From an uncultured Caldilineaceae bacterium (GTDB lineage Bacteria; Chloroflexota; Anaerolineae; Caldilineales; Caldilineaceae): 64,000 nt of DNA. Below, piece by piece: positions 43,894 to 53,152 of the stretch (positions are counted from its first letter, which is position 1; every line of letters starts with the position of its first letter). The stretch spans positions 2,378,722 through 2,442,721 of the forward strand of contig OY282381.1 of the NCBI GenBank assembly GCA_958295915.1. The letters run 5' to 3'. The translations under genes were made by a program, and so were the position numbers. The notes below the pieces were generated by a model that saw only the letters and a program-made list of their open reading frames with translations, was not told where the DNA came from and did not search any database.

Positions 43894-45273
43894 GTGCCAT
43901 TGCGTTCCCTGTTCTTTTTCGACGATTGGTGTCTGGCCCGCCGCGACAATATCGCGCGCCGGCTGGGGCAGCCCGAATGGCTACCTGAGGGTACGTATGC
44001 CGACTCCACCGAAAACCCGTTCAGTTATCCGACGGTAGTGTACGACGACGAGCGGAAATTGTGGCGTTTGTTTTATCTGGGGCGAGAGACGCTGCCGGGG
44101 GCGACCTATCGCAAGGACGAATGGTTTCTGACCGCTGAGAGCAAGGACGGCATCCATTGGGAGCGCCCAGACCTGACGGCAGTGGTTTCACTGCCGTCGC
44201 GTATGCGCCCACACGAGATCTTTGACCGGCAGCGCTTAGCCACCGGCGGCTCGGTTTTGTTGGATGACAGCTCGCAAGAACGCCGTTTCAAGTGGCCTAT
44301 CCTGGCTATCGAAGACAACGGCCAACGGGCGTCGCGCCTGGCCTATTCCGCTGACGGCTATCACTGGCGCATCGATCCCGAAGCGCGCTGGCATCCTGGT
44401 ACGCCGGACCCTGGCTTTTTCACCTATCATCATGTCGAACGCGACAGTTATATCACCTTGGCCCGCCCCAGCCATGGCGATCGACGCATCGCCCTGATGG
44501 AAACACGCGACTGGCGCGCCTGGAGCGAACCGCAAGTCGTTCTCCATCCGGACCCCCTCGACCCACCCATGTCTGAGTTCTATGGGATCGCTGTGTTGCC
44601 CTATCGGGGCATGTATGTGGGCATCGTATGGATGTTCGAGACCGACCCCCATGACCTAAGGTGGCAGAAGCTGGAAGGGAAAATCTATGGGCAGCTGGTC
44701 TACAGCTACGACGGCCTACGCTTCCAGCGCTCTGTACGCCAACCGTTCATCGGCCTGAACGACCTCGGCGAATATGGCGGTGGCAACATCTATCCCTGTT
44801 CGATGATGCTCGACCACGAGGGGCAAATCCGCATCTATTCCGGTGGTACCAAGGGAGAACATTTCCAGGCGCGTACGCTGAGCCGGGACGAACCGGATTA
44901 CGCTGCCATCTTGCTGCACCGACTGCGTCAGGATGGCTTTGTCTATCTGGAGTCGATGGCCGGGGCGGGCTATCTGACGACGCGTTGGGTTCGTCTCCAC
45001 GACGACCAGTTGCTGCTCAATGCGCAGGCGCCTTACGGTGAAGTGCGCGTCCAGATTGCAGACATAGAGGGGCAACCGTTGCCGGGGTACACCTTCGATC
45101 GATGCGAGCCATTTCGCGGTGACTCGCTGGCCTGGCAACCCAGTTGGCAGGGTCGGGCTGGCCTGGCCGAGCTGAGCGGCAGGCCGATTCGTATCGACGT
45201 CCGTCTCTACCACGCTCGTCTGTATGCCATCCACGGCAACATCGAACTCGTGTACGCCAGCAACCTCAGATGA
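43894..45273 (+). CDS. Beta-propeller glycosidase-like protein 1
   Basis: A 459-residue protein resembling the GH32/GH43-like five-bladed propeller families common in Planctomycetes and Chloroflexota catabolic clusters. Repeated blade motifs are visible: FFFDDWCL, YPTVVYDDERKLWRLFYL, ESKDGIHWERPDL, YSADGYHWRIDP and YSYDGLRFQRS. A C-terminal beta-sandwich (LLLNAQAPYGEVRVQIADIEG) follows. GTG 43894 has AAAGGA seven to eight bases upstream and suits the promoter at 43825-43852; ATG 43870 is in frame but lacks a ribosome binding site. It shares layout with the 45607-47262 protein. Catalytic residues cannot be assigned safely. Confidence 0.75.
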   Translation: MPLRSLFFFDDWCLARRDNIARRLGQPEWLPEGTYADSTENPFSYPTVVYDDERKLWRLFYLGRETLPGATYRKDEWFLTAESKDGIHWERPDLTAVVSLPSRMRPHEIFDRQRLATGGSVLLDDSSQERRFKWPILAIEDNGQRASRLAYSADGYHWRIDPEARWHPGTPDPGFFTYHHVERDSYITLARPSHGDRRIALMETRDWRAWSEPQVVLHPDPLDPPMSEFYGIAVLPYRGMYVGIVWMFETDPHDLRWQKLEGKIYGQLVYSYDGLRFQRSVRQPFIGLNDLGEYGGGNIYPCSMMLDHEGQIRIYSGGTKGEHFQARTLSRDEPDYAAILLHRLRQDGFVYLESMAGAGYLTTRWVRLHDDQLLLNAQAPYGEVRVQIADIEGQPLPGYTFDRCEPFRGDSLAWQPSWQGRAGLAELSGRPIRIDVRLYHARLYAIHGNIELVYASNLR

Positions 45274-45372
45274 CCTCACTCGGCGTTGGCAGGATGTGAA
45301 AAACATCGAAGCCGACGGTAAGCGGGCCGCCCCGGCTTGGCTGAACGAGCAAGGCAGTATGGAGGTTCGCTC

Positions 45373-45570
45373 ATGATGACACATGATCAGATCACAGAAT
45401 TGGTCGCAGCCGGTGAATCCGAGACACTGGAATTCAAGCGCACCACTGGCGAACTCCGCCAGGCTATCCAAACCGTGTGTGCCATGCTCAACCACTATAC
45501 ACCCGCAGCCGCATCAGCAGCCAATCTCTGGACGATGTCTTGCCCTCTCAAAACGAGAGCAACGGCCTAG
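45373..45570 (+). pseudogene. Remnant of an AlbA_2 (Schlafen-type) domain gene
   Basis: The first 40 codons (MMTHDQITELVAAGESETLEFKR, then TTGELRQAIQTVCAMLNH) match the start of the AlbA_2/putative DNA-binding domain, where ESETLEFK is typical and the sequence should go on with a GG-x-LLIG-type segment. Instead it runs into unrelated residues and stops after 66 codons. It is therefore a truncated remnant. The space 45274-45606 holds nothing else that I can recognise. Confidence 0.6.
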
Positions 45571-45606
45571 TAGTTCAGGTAACTTACCCCAATTGGAGGT
45601 CAGGAA

Positions 45607-47262
45607 ATGACAAATGAGACACTGTATAACGGTATCGTCCTGCCAGAGATCTGGCCGCCGGGGCATGTGGACGAAGGCGCCCGGGATCCAATTCCTGTGC
45701 CCTATCTCGCTACTCCCCCGGATGTCATCCCCATTGACTTGGGGCGGCAACTTTTCGTGGACGATTTCCTGATCGAAGCGACCTCCCTGACTCGCGTCTT
45801 TGGCAAACCCGAGATCCACGCGCAAAGTCCGGTGTTGAAGCCTGAAACCGAGGAGGAGATGGATTTCGGCAATTGTCCGATGGCCGCGCCGTTCAACGAC
45901 GGGGTCTGGTATGACCCACAGGATCAACTGTTCAAGATGTGGTATATGCCCGGCTGGTTCCACAGCACCGCCTTGGCCACCAGTCCCGACGGCATCCACT
46001 GGGAACGACCAGCATTCGATGTCGTTCCTGAAACCAATCTGGTGTGGCCTAACCGCGACGGATATGACCGCGATGGGTGTCTCGTCTGGCTCGATACTTT
46101 CCATAACGACGGCGCGCAGCGATTCAAAATGTTCCAGTACTATCGACGCTACCATGAGGGTAGGAGTGATGCTATCGGCGAAGGCTGGTTGCACGTTTCA
46201 GCGGACGGCATCCACTGGAGCGATCCGGTCATCACGACGCCACTCGGCGACAATTCGTCGTTCTTCTACAACCCCTTCCGCCAAAAGTGGTGCATGAGTA
46301 TCCGCCGAGGCTCCAAGGTGACCGGACTCCGAGCCCGTTATTACCATGAGTCGGATGATTTTCTGCGCGGGGCGCAATGGGATATGGACACAGAGGAGGT
46401 CTTTTGGCAACGCGTCGATCGGCTGGATCTACCCGACCCCGCCCGTCCGGATCATCGCGTTGCCCTATACGATGTGAATGTAACCCCCTACGAAAGCCTG
46501 ATGCTGGGTATGTTCGCTATCTTCCGCGGCCCTGAGAATGATATTTGCGCCAGAGAAGGGGTACCCAAAACCATGGACCTGGAGCTGGCATACAGCCGCG
46601 ACGGTTTTCATTTCAGTCGCCCGGATCGCTCCCCTTTCCTGGCTTCGAGCCGCCGGCGGGGAGACTGGAATCGGGCCTACCTTCATGCCGCTGGCGGCAT
46701 CTGCCTGGTGGTGCACGACCAGGTCTACATCTACTTCACGGCCTTCTCGGGTCTGTCGCCGCAGCTTGGCCCAACCGACGTTGGCAGTCCGGGCCTGTCT
46801 CGGCGAGTCATGTATGCGGGAGCCAGCACCGGACTGGCGACCCTCCGCCGAGACGGATTCGCACGGATGGAAGCGGGTTTGGGTGGCGGCGAATTGACCA
46901 CGCGCGCCATCACTTTCAAAGGTGATCGGTTGTTCGTCAACGTCAGCGCGCTGGAGGGGGCACTTCGGGTGTCCGTGCTGCGCGACAATGGGGAACCAGT
47001 GGCAGGTCTGACCGCCGATGACTGTGTTCCGCTCAGTTTGGACAGCACCTGCGCCGAGGTGAAATGGTTGTCCGGCGCTGATCTCTCCTCGGTGGCGGCG
47101 TCACCGCTCAGACTTCGTTTCCATTTGCAATCGGGGAAGCTGTTTTCTTTCTGGGTCACCGACGACCCCAACGGCGCGAGTTACGGTTATATGGGCGCGG
47201 GAGGTCCTGGTTTTACAGATGGCCGCGACCTGGGCTCCTCTCTCCTTGTTACAGAAAATTAA
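45607..47262 (+). CDS. Beta-propeller glycosidase-like protein 2
   Basis: A 551-residue relative of the 43894-45273 protein. It has the start LFVDDFLIEATSLTRVFGKPEI, blades with WYDPQDQLFKMWYMPG, SPDGIHWERPAFD, SADGIHWSDPVIT, YSRDGFHFSRPDR, and a C-terminal beta-sandwich (LFVNVSALEGALRVSVLRDNG) that aligns with the end of protein 1. GGAGG eight bases before ATG 45607 fixes the start. No signal peptide is seen. The last 4 bases overlap the sulfatase gene tail-to-tail. A glycoside hydrolase or glycan-binding function is likely, without a known substrate. Confidence 0.78.
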   Translation: MTNETLYNGIVLPEIWPPGHVDEGARDPIPVPYLATPPDVIPIDLGRQLFVDDFLIEATSLTRVFGKPEIHAQSPVLKPETEEEMDFGNCPMAAPFNDGVWYDPQDQLFKMWYMPGWFHSTALATSPDGIHWERPAFDVVPETNLVWPNRDGYDRDGCLVWLDTFHNDGAQRFKMFQYYRRYHEGRSDAIGEGWLHVSADGIHWSDPVITTPLGDNSSFFYNPFRQKWCMSIRRGSKVTGLRARYYHESDDFLRGAQWDMDTEEVFWQRVDRLDLPDPARPDHRVALYDVNVTPYESLMLGMFAIFRGPENDICAREGVPKTMDLELAYSRDGFHFSRPDRSPFLASSRRRGDWNRAYLHAAGGICLVVHDQVYIYFTAFSGLSPQLGPTDVGSPGLSRRVMYAGASTGLATLRRDGFARMEAGLGGGELTTRAITFKGDRLFVNVSALEGALRVSVLRDNGEPVAGLTADDCVPLSLDSTCAEVKWLSGADLSSVAASPLRLRFHLQSGKLFSFWVTDDPNGASYGYMGAGGPGFTDGRDLGSSLLVTEN

Positions 47263-48992
47263 TCCCGCACTCGCTCTATAGTTAAGTAGTATGCTCCGGC
47301 CAGTGGATTTTTCTGTTCATCATACCACCAACTCTTCACGGTGGTCGGGCCCTGGTCCAATGCCATCTGAAAGGTCTGCGCCGTCGCGTCCGGCGGCACG
47401 GGCAAGGTCTGCTCATGGCCACTCGCTTGTAGCCAGGCTGATGCAACGGGCAGGGCCTTGCCTGCAGGCCAGCTTCCATCGACGCCTTGCATAACCGGCG
47501 CTGGATCGGAGATGCCCAAACCGGACTCCTCCGGCCAACGCCGCAGCGTAAAGTTGTAGAGACCAGCGACAGCCGCATCGACGTGCCAGACGCCGCTATC
47601 CATGACGCAGCCTCGAATGCCGCGTTGGTTATCCGCATAAACCCAGGCCCAGTCGGCGCTGCATAGGCGTACAGGGTTCTCTGCATTGGAGCCAATCGTC
47701 AGGGGTTGATAGCTTGTGAGCGTCTCGCTTACGCCATCCCACCAAGCCTCATAGTATCCTTGCAGCCGTTTGACCAGCTCCGGATGCGCCTCGGCCACGT
47801 CTTTCTTCTGGCCTGGGTCGGCCTGAATGTTATACAGTTCCCGGCCATGCACCAGCCGCCACTGCCGCCACATAACGGCGGCATGATCTTTGGTCGTGTG
47901 TCCCCAAATGCCTTCGTTCGGGTGCCCATATTGCACGATAGACATACGATCCACGACTGACTTCTCGGGCTGCCGGAGGTGGGATGCCAGCGATAGACCA
48001 TCACACCTCCAACCATCTGGTTCCCGCAGACCACACAGGTCGATGAGTGTTGGCAAGATATCGGCGCCTCGCGTTACGCCACTGACATCTTGGCCGCCGG
48101 AGATGCCCGCTTCTGGCCAACGAATAAAGCAGGGCACGCGATGCCCGCCTTCGTACAGCGATGTCTTTTTTCCGCGCATGCCTGCATTATAAACACCTTC
48201 ACCTGTGGCCGTGCCATTATCGGTCATGAAAATGAGAATCGTGTTGTCGCGGATTTCGTTATCTTGCAGGAATCGCTCTAACTGAGCCATATTCTCGTCG
48301 ATGTTCGCGATCATACCGAAAAAACTGGCCTCATCGCGCTGGACATCATGGAGATACGGTTGCCGATATTGATCGGGAACCCACAGCGGGCCGTGCGGCG
48401 CGTTCGTCGCAATATAAGCAAAGAAAGGTTCATTCCGTTTGTGACAGCCCTGCATCCAACGGATGGCCTCCTCAAACCAGACATCAGTACAATAGCCTTG
48501 ATACTGCTTGATCTCATCCTTATGGCGATAGTGGTCATCAAAATAGTCGTTCCCAAAGTAGTCGGCGGCGGAGGTAATGCCAAAGGCGGGATGATGTATC
48601 GTTTCGTGAAAACCGCGATCCTGAGGCCGATAGGGATAATTGTCACCCAGATGCCACTTGCCAAAGTGGCCAGTGTGATAGCCGTTGTCGGCGAGGATAT
48701 CGGCCATCGTGGGCAGATGCGCGCGTAAGAGGGAGCGGCCCATACAAACAAACGTTGCGCCGTTGCGCAGGGCATCCTGGCCCGTCATCAGTTCGCCGCG
48801 GGTGGGGGTGCACATCGGCGCCACATGAAAATCGGTCAGGCGCACACTGTCAGCATGCAGACGATCAAGCGTAGGTGTCTTCAACACTGGATTGCCCAGG
48901 CACGACAAGTCACCGTAGCCCTGGTCATCCGTCAGGACAAATATGATATTGGGACGCAGTTCGTTGTTCGTCATGGTTCGACTTTCGGTCAT
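47259..48992 (-). CDS. Type I (Cys-type) sulfatase
   Basis: A 577-residue arylsulfatase-like enzyme that hydrolyses sulfate esters. The start IIFVLTDDQGYGDL provides metal-binding Asp residues, and the sulfatase signature C-T-P-T-R at residues 61-65, followed by GELMTG, shows that Cys61 would be converted to formylglycine. The segment VYNAGMRGKKTSLYEGGHRVPCFIRWP is typical of the family. There is no signal peptide, which is unusual because most bacterial carbohydrate sulfatases are exported, so it may act on imported sulfated sugars. A formylglycine-generating enzyme is not visible in the window. AGGAG precedes the ATG. Confidence 0.93.
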   Translation of the reverse strand: MTESRTMTNNELRPNIIFVLTDDQGYGDLSCLGNPVLKTPTLDRLHADSVRLTDFHVAPMCTPTRGELMTGQDALRNGATFVCMGRSLLRAHLPTMADILADNGYHTGHFGKWHLGDNYPYRPQDRGFHETIHHPAFGITSAADYFGNDYFDDHYRHKDEIKQYQGYCTDVWFEEAIRWMQGCHKRNEPFFAYIATNAPHGPLWVPDQYRQPYLHDVQRDEASFFGMIANIDENMAQLERFLQDNEIRDNTILIFMTDNGTATGEGVYNAGMRGKKTSLYEGGHRVPCFIRWPEAGISGGQDVSGVTRGADILPTLIDLCGLREPDGWRCDGLSLASHLRQPEKSVVDRMSIVQYGHPNEGIWGHTTKDHAAVMWRQWRLVHGRELYNIQADPGQKKDVAEAHPELVKRLQGYYEAWWDGVSETLTSYQPLTIGSNAENPVRLCSADWAWVYADNQRGIRGCVMDSGVWHVDAAVAGLYNFTLRRWPEESGLGISDPAPVMQGVDGSWPAGKALPVASAWLQASGHEQTLPVPPDATAQTFQMALDQGPTTVKSWWYDEQKNPLAGAYYLTIERVRD

Positions 48993-49145
48993 GGAGAAAT
49001 CTCCTGCATCGCAGCGGATAGTCTGACCGAATCATACATTCAGCGCAGCCAGTACTGCAAGCGCGAACATTTCGCGCCGTTGACAGAGTCTTCCGTCCCG
49101 GCGAAAATAAACCCATTGTGCAGTGATGCAGCCGAAAGGAGACGC

Positions 49146-49169
49146 GTGGCGCCCAACAGAGGCGCGCAA
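49146..49169. repeat. Family B palindrome before the amidohydrolase gene
   Basis: GTGGCGCCCAACAGAGGCGC followed by GCAA is a slightly degenerate family B copy in the minus orientation. It occupies the 5' region 11 bases before the start of the nitrilase-superfamily gene. Confidence 0.7.
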
Positions 49170-49180
49170 ACGCAACCTGT

Positions 49181-50140
49181 ATGAGCCGATTCGCCACCAT
49201 CAGCCTGGTTAATTTCCCCACACTGCCCCGAGACGAGCCGGGACGCTTGCAGAAAACCCTGGATCGCATGCGCGCATACATCGCCGAAGCCAGCCAGGAA
49301 CAGAGCGATCTGGTGGCCTTCCCGGAGATATGCAACCATCTGGACGCCTCCGACCCCTGGGCTGCAGCGGAGCCTCTGGATGGGCTGACAGTGACCGCGC
49401 TATCTCAGGCCGCCCGACAGCATGATCTGTATGTCGTCTGCCCGCTGCTGATCAGCGAAAATGGGCGGCGTTACAACAGCGCCGCGCTCATCGGGCGCAA
49501 GGGCGAAATCGTCGGTATCTACCGCAAGAACTTCCCTACCCACACTGAGTTGGAGAGAGGCATCACCCCCGGCGCCGAGACGCCGGTATTCGAGACCGAT
49601 TTTGGCCGCGTGGGGCTGTGCATCTGCTTTGATCTCAACTACTGGGAGGTCGGCTCCGGGCTGAGCGCCAAGCGCGCGGAACTGGTGATCTGGCCCAGTA
49701 TGTGGGCCGGGGGGCGCATGTTGAGCAAATGGGCGATGGAGTTCGGCTTTCATCTGGCCGCTGTCTATACAGATCAGGCCACATTTGTGGATGTGGCCGG
49801 CCGCCAGATCCTCAGTGTAAAACGAGATGTGAGCGATCGCAGCGGTCGCTCGCCGGTGGTGACCACCCGCCTGGATCTGGATCGTCGCCTGCTCCATCAT
49901 GATTACAACCTGGACCGCCTGCCGTCTCTCTTTGCACGCTATGGAACGACCGCGGCCTTCACCGAATGGTTGCGCCACGAATGTCTGGTGGTGTTCGGAT
50001 CGCAACTGCCGGGGGTGTCCAGCGATCAGCTGATCGAAGAGTTTGGCCTGGAGACGATGCGCGCCTACCTGGCGCGTGTGCGCCGGGACCGCAAAGCGGC
50101 ATTGGCAGCGGCTGCAGAACCGATGTATGTCCACGAATAA
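49181..50140 (+). CDS. Carbon-nitrogen hydrolase (nitrilase superfamily)
   Basis: A 319-residue enzyme of the nitrilase superfamily that cleaves non-peptide C-N bonds, as in amides, carbamoyl compounds or nitriles. The catalytic triad appears as Glu49 (AFPEICNH), Lys116 (IYRKNFPTH) and Cys149 (LCICFDLNYW). The C-terminal extension of 40 residues is long for the family. No Shine-Dalgarno is seen because a family B palindrome lies directly upstream. It diverges from the sulfatase gene and is followed by a short-chain dehydrogenase remnant 38 bases later. Confidence 0.9.
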   Translation: MSRFATISLVNFPTLPRDEPGRLQKTLDRMRAYIAEASQEQSDLVAFPEICNHLDASDPWAAAEPLDGLTVTALSQAARQHDLYVVCPLLISENGRRYNSAALIGRKGEIVGIYRKNFPTHTELERGITPGAETPVFETDFGRVGLCICFDLNYWEVGSGLSAKRAELVIWPSMWAGGRMLSKWAMEFGFHLAAVYTDQATFVDVAGRQILSVKRDVSDRSGRSPVVTTRLDLDRRLLHHDYNLDRLPSLFARYGTTAAFTEWLRHECLVVFGSQLPGVSSDQLIEEFGLETMRAYLARVRRDRKAALAAAAEPMYVHE

Positions 50141-50178
50141 GAATGCGCCGAGAATTGTCGCCAGATGGAGTCTTGATC

Positions 50179-50465
50179 ATGCTACTGACAGAGAAAGTCG
50201 TAATCGTGACCGGCGTCGGCGGGGGCCTGGGCGCAGGCATCGCAGCGGTCTGCAGCCGGGAAGGCGCGCAGGTCGTGGTGGCGGACATCCGGGAGGAGGC
50301 TGCCCGAACCGTTGCCGAGAGCCTGCCGGGCGATGCCCTGGCTGTTCACTGCGATGTGGGCAGCGCAGCGCCTCCATCACTGGCGCCAATATCTTCGCCG
50401 ACAGCGGGATGACCGCCCAGCTGATCAGCCAAGAGCCATACACATCCAGATCGATTGAAGGATGA
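50179..50465 (+). pseudogene. Short-chain dehydrogenase with internal deletion
   Basis: The N-terminal part (LTEKVVIVTGVGGGLGAGIAA, then CSREGAQVVVADIREEAAR) is a clear SDR Rossmann start with the TGxxxGxG cofactor motif, ending at about VHCDVGSA. Directly afterwards another frame reads SITGANIFADSGMTAQLISQ and ends at 50465, which is how SDR proteins end. About 150 residues, including the catalytic Tyr-x3-Lys, are missing and the frame is shifted at the junction near 50360-50368. It is a recently deleted gene that presumably followed the amidohydrolase in an operon. Confidence 0.8.
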
Positions 50466-50565
50466 GAGAATTTTTGGGTTTTTAACCAACGCATTCTTAG
50501 TGTAAGATTGTAGCTTAAAGCAGTTTTCTAAACCGATTCAGTTTTACAGCCGAAACAGCGCCCAC

Positions 50566-51831
50566 ATGACAAAATTCCTGCCCTCCTGGGCATCACTTCC
50601 CCGCTTTCGTCGCGATGTCAACATGCTATTGCTTGCTGTTGGTCTGCTGGCAGTCAGTTTTTTCGGCATCCAGACATTCTTGAAGATCTTTTACATTCTG
50701 CGTCTGGGCTACGGTCCGGTATTTCTGGGGCTGTTCAACGCCGCCAGCGCGGTGAGCTACATGGCGATGAGCCTGCCCGGCGGCGCGCTGGGGGGTCGGC
50801 TGGGTGTGACGCGCACAATGCGCATCGGCGTCGTGGTGACGACTGTGGGCATGGCAATGCTGCCGCTGACAGAATCGGTTCCACCCTTCGCCCGTTACTA
50901 CTGGCCGATCTTCTCCCAGATGGTGGTGTCCGGTGGCTACGCGCTGTTCAGCATCAACCTGGTGCCGGCGCTCATGGGCCTGACATCCGACGAAAACCGC
51001 AACAGCGCCTATGCCATGAGCAGCACTCTGCGCGGCTTAGGAACCTTTCTCGGCACGCCCTTTGCCGGGCTGCTGCCGGGCCTTGTCGCCGCTCTGATCG
51101 GTGACAGTCTGAATAGCCCTGCCCCGTACCGCCTGGCTCTGTGGTTAAGTCCTGTCATTGCGCTGTTGACGTTGATTCCACTACTGCGCATCGCCGAAGC
51201 GGAATCGATCGATCAGCAGAAAGAGGAAACTACTTTGCAGGGCGCGTTTCCTGTCGCCCCTGTTGGCCTGCTGATCCTTTTCGTCTGCTTTAGCCAGGCC
51301 GCGGGCGCTGCCTGCCATTCCTTTTGCAACGCCTATATGGACACGGAGTTGCATCTGTCAACCTATATGATCGGGCTGATCGCCGGTGTCGGGCAGTTTG
51401 CCTCCATATTTGCCCCTATGTTGTTGCCGATGCTGGCCCGTCGCCGAGGAAACGGCTGGACACTGATGGCAACTACTGTAGGCGGCGCCGCCAGTATGGT
51501 GCCGCTCATTCTCATTCCCCAGTGGATCGCGGCAGCGGTAGGACAGTTCGGCACCATGGCCCTGTCAGCAGTGCGCATGCCTGCCCTGCAGGTCTATCAG
51601 ATGGAGATGATCGAACGGCGTTGGCGGGCGTTGGCCTATGGCGCTGTTTCCACGGCAATGGGCCTCAGTTTCGCTCTCGTCAGCTTCAGCGGCGGCCAGA
51701 TTATCGCCAGGTGGGGATACACCAATCTATTTGTGATGGGCGTGAGCCTTTCCCTCGTCGGCGCCACGATCATGTGGGTGCTGCTGAAGCGCCCGGCGTT
51801 GATGGTCGCGCCTCGGGGCGCGGTGCAGTGA
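50566..51831 (+). CDS. MFS transporter
   Basis: A 421-residue major facilitator superfamily protein with about 12 hydrophobic helices. The pattern includes FLKIFYILRLGYGPVFLGLFNAASAVSYMAMSLPGGALGGRLG in the first half, the motif-A-like GALGGRLGVTRTM loop, and LAYGAVSTAMGLSFALVSFSGGQII in the second half. A family such as sugar or organic-acid porters is likely, but the substrate cannot be given. It follows the SDR remnant by 100 bases. It differs from the MFS protein at 60.8 kb and carries no repeat insertion. Confidence 0.88.
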   Translation: MTKFLPSWASLPRFRRDVNMLLLAVGLLAVSFFGIQTFLKIFYILRLGYGPVFLGLFNAASAVSYMAMSLPGGALGGRLGVTRTMRIGVVVTTVGMAMLPLTESVPPFARYYWPIFSQMVVSGGYALFSINLVPALMGLTSDENRNSAYAMSSTLRGLGTFLGTPFAGLLPGLVAALIGDSLNSPAPYRLALWLSPVIALLTLIPLLRIAEAESIDQQKEETTLQGAFPVAPVGLLILFVCFSQAAGAACHSFCNAYMDTELHLSTYMIGLIAGVGQFASIFAPMLLPMLARRRGNGWTLMATTVGGAASMVPLILIPQWIAAAVGQFGTMALSAVRMPALQVYQMEMIERRWRALAYGAVSTAMGLSFALVSFSGGQIIARWGYTNLFVMGVSLSLVGATIMWVLLKRPALMVAPRGAVQ

Positions 51832-51957
51832 TCCTCCTGGGCAGAACGGGGCTCTTAGCGGGGATTCGTTTGGGCTGGCACTGGCTGGCGTTGGCGTTGC
51901 CAAAGATGATGTCACGGTGGTAGCGGGGTAAGTTGGCATTGGAGATTGGCACTGCGG

Positions 51958-53013
51958 TTACAGAATCAGTTCTGCCATCATGCGCACGATATCGAGGCTG
52001 TCGGTCATGACGGTCAAGGTTGTGATCGGCGCCGCCTGCCAGAGCTGCAAACGATCGGTGATGCGTGCGCGGCTGCCGCACAGGGCGACGGCATCCACCA
52101 GCGCATCCGGCACAGCCAGGGCCGCGCCGACCCGATCGCCGGCCAGATAGTTTTCCTGGATCGTAGCAGCCGCCTCTTCAAAACCATAGCGGCATGCCAG
52201 ATTGTAGTAGAAATTATTGAACTGCGCGCCCCTGTTGGGCGCGACTTTGCCTCTGGGCCCCATCCCGCCCACGTACAAAGCCAACATCGGCTTTACCCGC
52301 ATCCAACAGTTCTTCAGATCATCCCCTAGCACGACCGCCACCGACGGCGCAATGTCGAACCCCTCCAGGCTCTTGCCGGCCCGCGCGCGTCCGACAGCAA
52401 CCGCCTCCGCAAAGGTCTCGCGGTAAAACTCCGGCGCGAAGAAGATCGGCAGCCAACCATCGGTCAGTTCTGCGGCCAACTGCACATTCTGCGGGCCAAT
52501 GGCAGCCAGGTAGACCGGCAGATCCGCCCGCCCGTGGAGGATACTTTTCAGAGGTTTGCCTAGCCCCCATGAGCCGGGGCCGCTGTAGGGCAACTGGTAG
52601 AACCGGCCATCGAAAGTCAGCGGCTCCTGGCGCGCGAAAATCCGGCGCACAATTTCGATATACTCGCGGGTGCGGGTAAGGGGTTTGTCATAACCGACGC
52701 CGTGCCAGCCCTCCACCACCTGCGGGCCGGAGACACCCAGCCCCAGCAGCATGCGTCCGCCGGAGAGTTGGTCCAGGGTCATGGCTGTCATTGCCGTCAT
52801 CGCCGGGGAGCGGGCCGCCATCTGCAGGATCGCTGTGCCCAGATGAATCTGTTTGGTCTGCGCGCCGATCCATGCCAAGGGCGATACCGCGTCGGATCCG
52901 TAGGCCTCTGCTGTCCACACTGCGTAGTAGCCTAGCTGGTCCGCCTCGCGGATCAGAGCCATCGGCAGTTCAATCGTGGCGCCGGCGTAACCTGTGTTGA
53001 GTCCCAGTCGCAA
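51958..53013 (-). CDS. LLM-class (F420-type) oxidoreductase
   Basis: A 351-residue luciferase-like TIM-barrel oxidoreductase of the F420-dependent type. Segments are [40 protein letters not shown] at the start, [38 protein letters not shown] and [22 protein letters not shown]. In the C-terminal region, residues 257-266 ([10 protein letters not shown]) split the otherwise typical YVGGMG-x-RGK...[11 protein letters not shown] block. They are encoded by a family B palindrome (52223-52245) inserted in frame. The start is TTG 53013, with a weak ribosome binding site. Substrate unknown; no F420 biosynthesis gene is in the window. Confidence 0.9.
   Translation of the reverse strand: MRLGLNTGYAGATIELPMALIREADQLGYYAVWTAEAYGSDAVSPLAWIGAQTKQIHLGTAILQMAARSPAMTAMTAMTLDQLSGGRMLLGLGVSGPQVVEGWHGVGYDKPLTRTREYIEIVRRIFARQEPLTFDGRFYQLPYSGPGSWGLGKPLKSILHGRADLPVYLAAIGPQNVQLAAELTDGWLPIFFAPEFYRETFAEAVAVGRARAGKSLEGFDIAPSVAVVLGDDLKNCWMRVKPMLALYVGGMGPRGKVAPNRGAQFNNFYYNLACRYGFEEAAATIQENYLAGDRVGAALAVPDALVDAVALCGSRARITDRLQLWQAAPITTLTVMTDSLDIVRMMAELIL
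52223..52245. repeat. Family B palindrome, in frame in LLM oxidoreductase gene
   Basis: TGCGCGCCCCTGTTGGGCGC followed by GAC. On the minus strand it is read as VAPNRGAQ. The flanking family block is otherwise continuous, so the insertion is visible at residue resolution. Confidence 0.85.
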
Positions 53014-53152
53014 TTCGGTATTCCCGCCAGTTTACCGTTTGATTACGGATTCGTATGATTGCGCTCATACCTCTGCAAGCCTTCGGAGACTTGGCAAGGC
53101 CCACGGCCAACGCTCGCTAAAGCGGCGGCCTCACTGCCTGTTGCGAGTTCCC

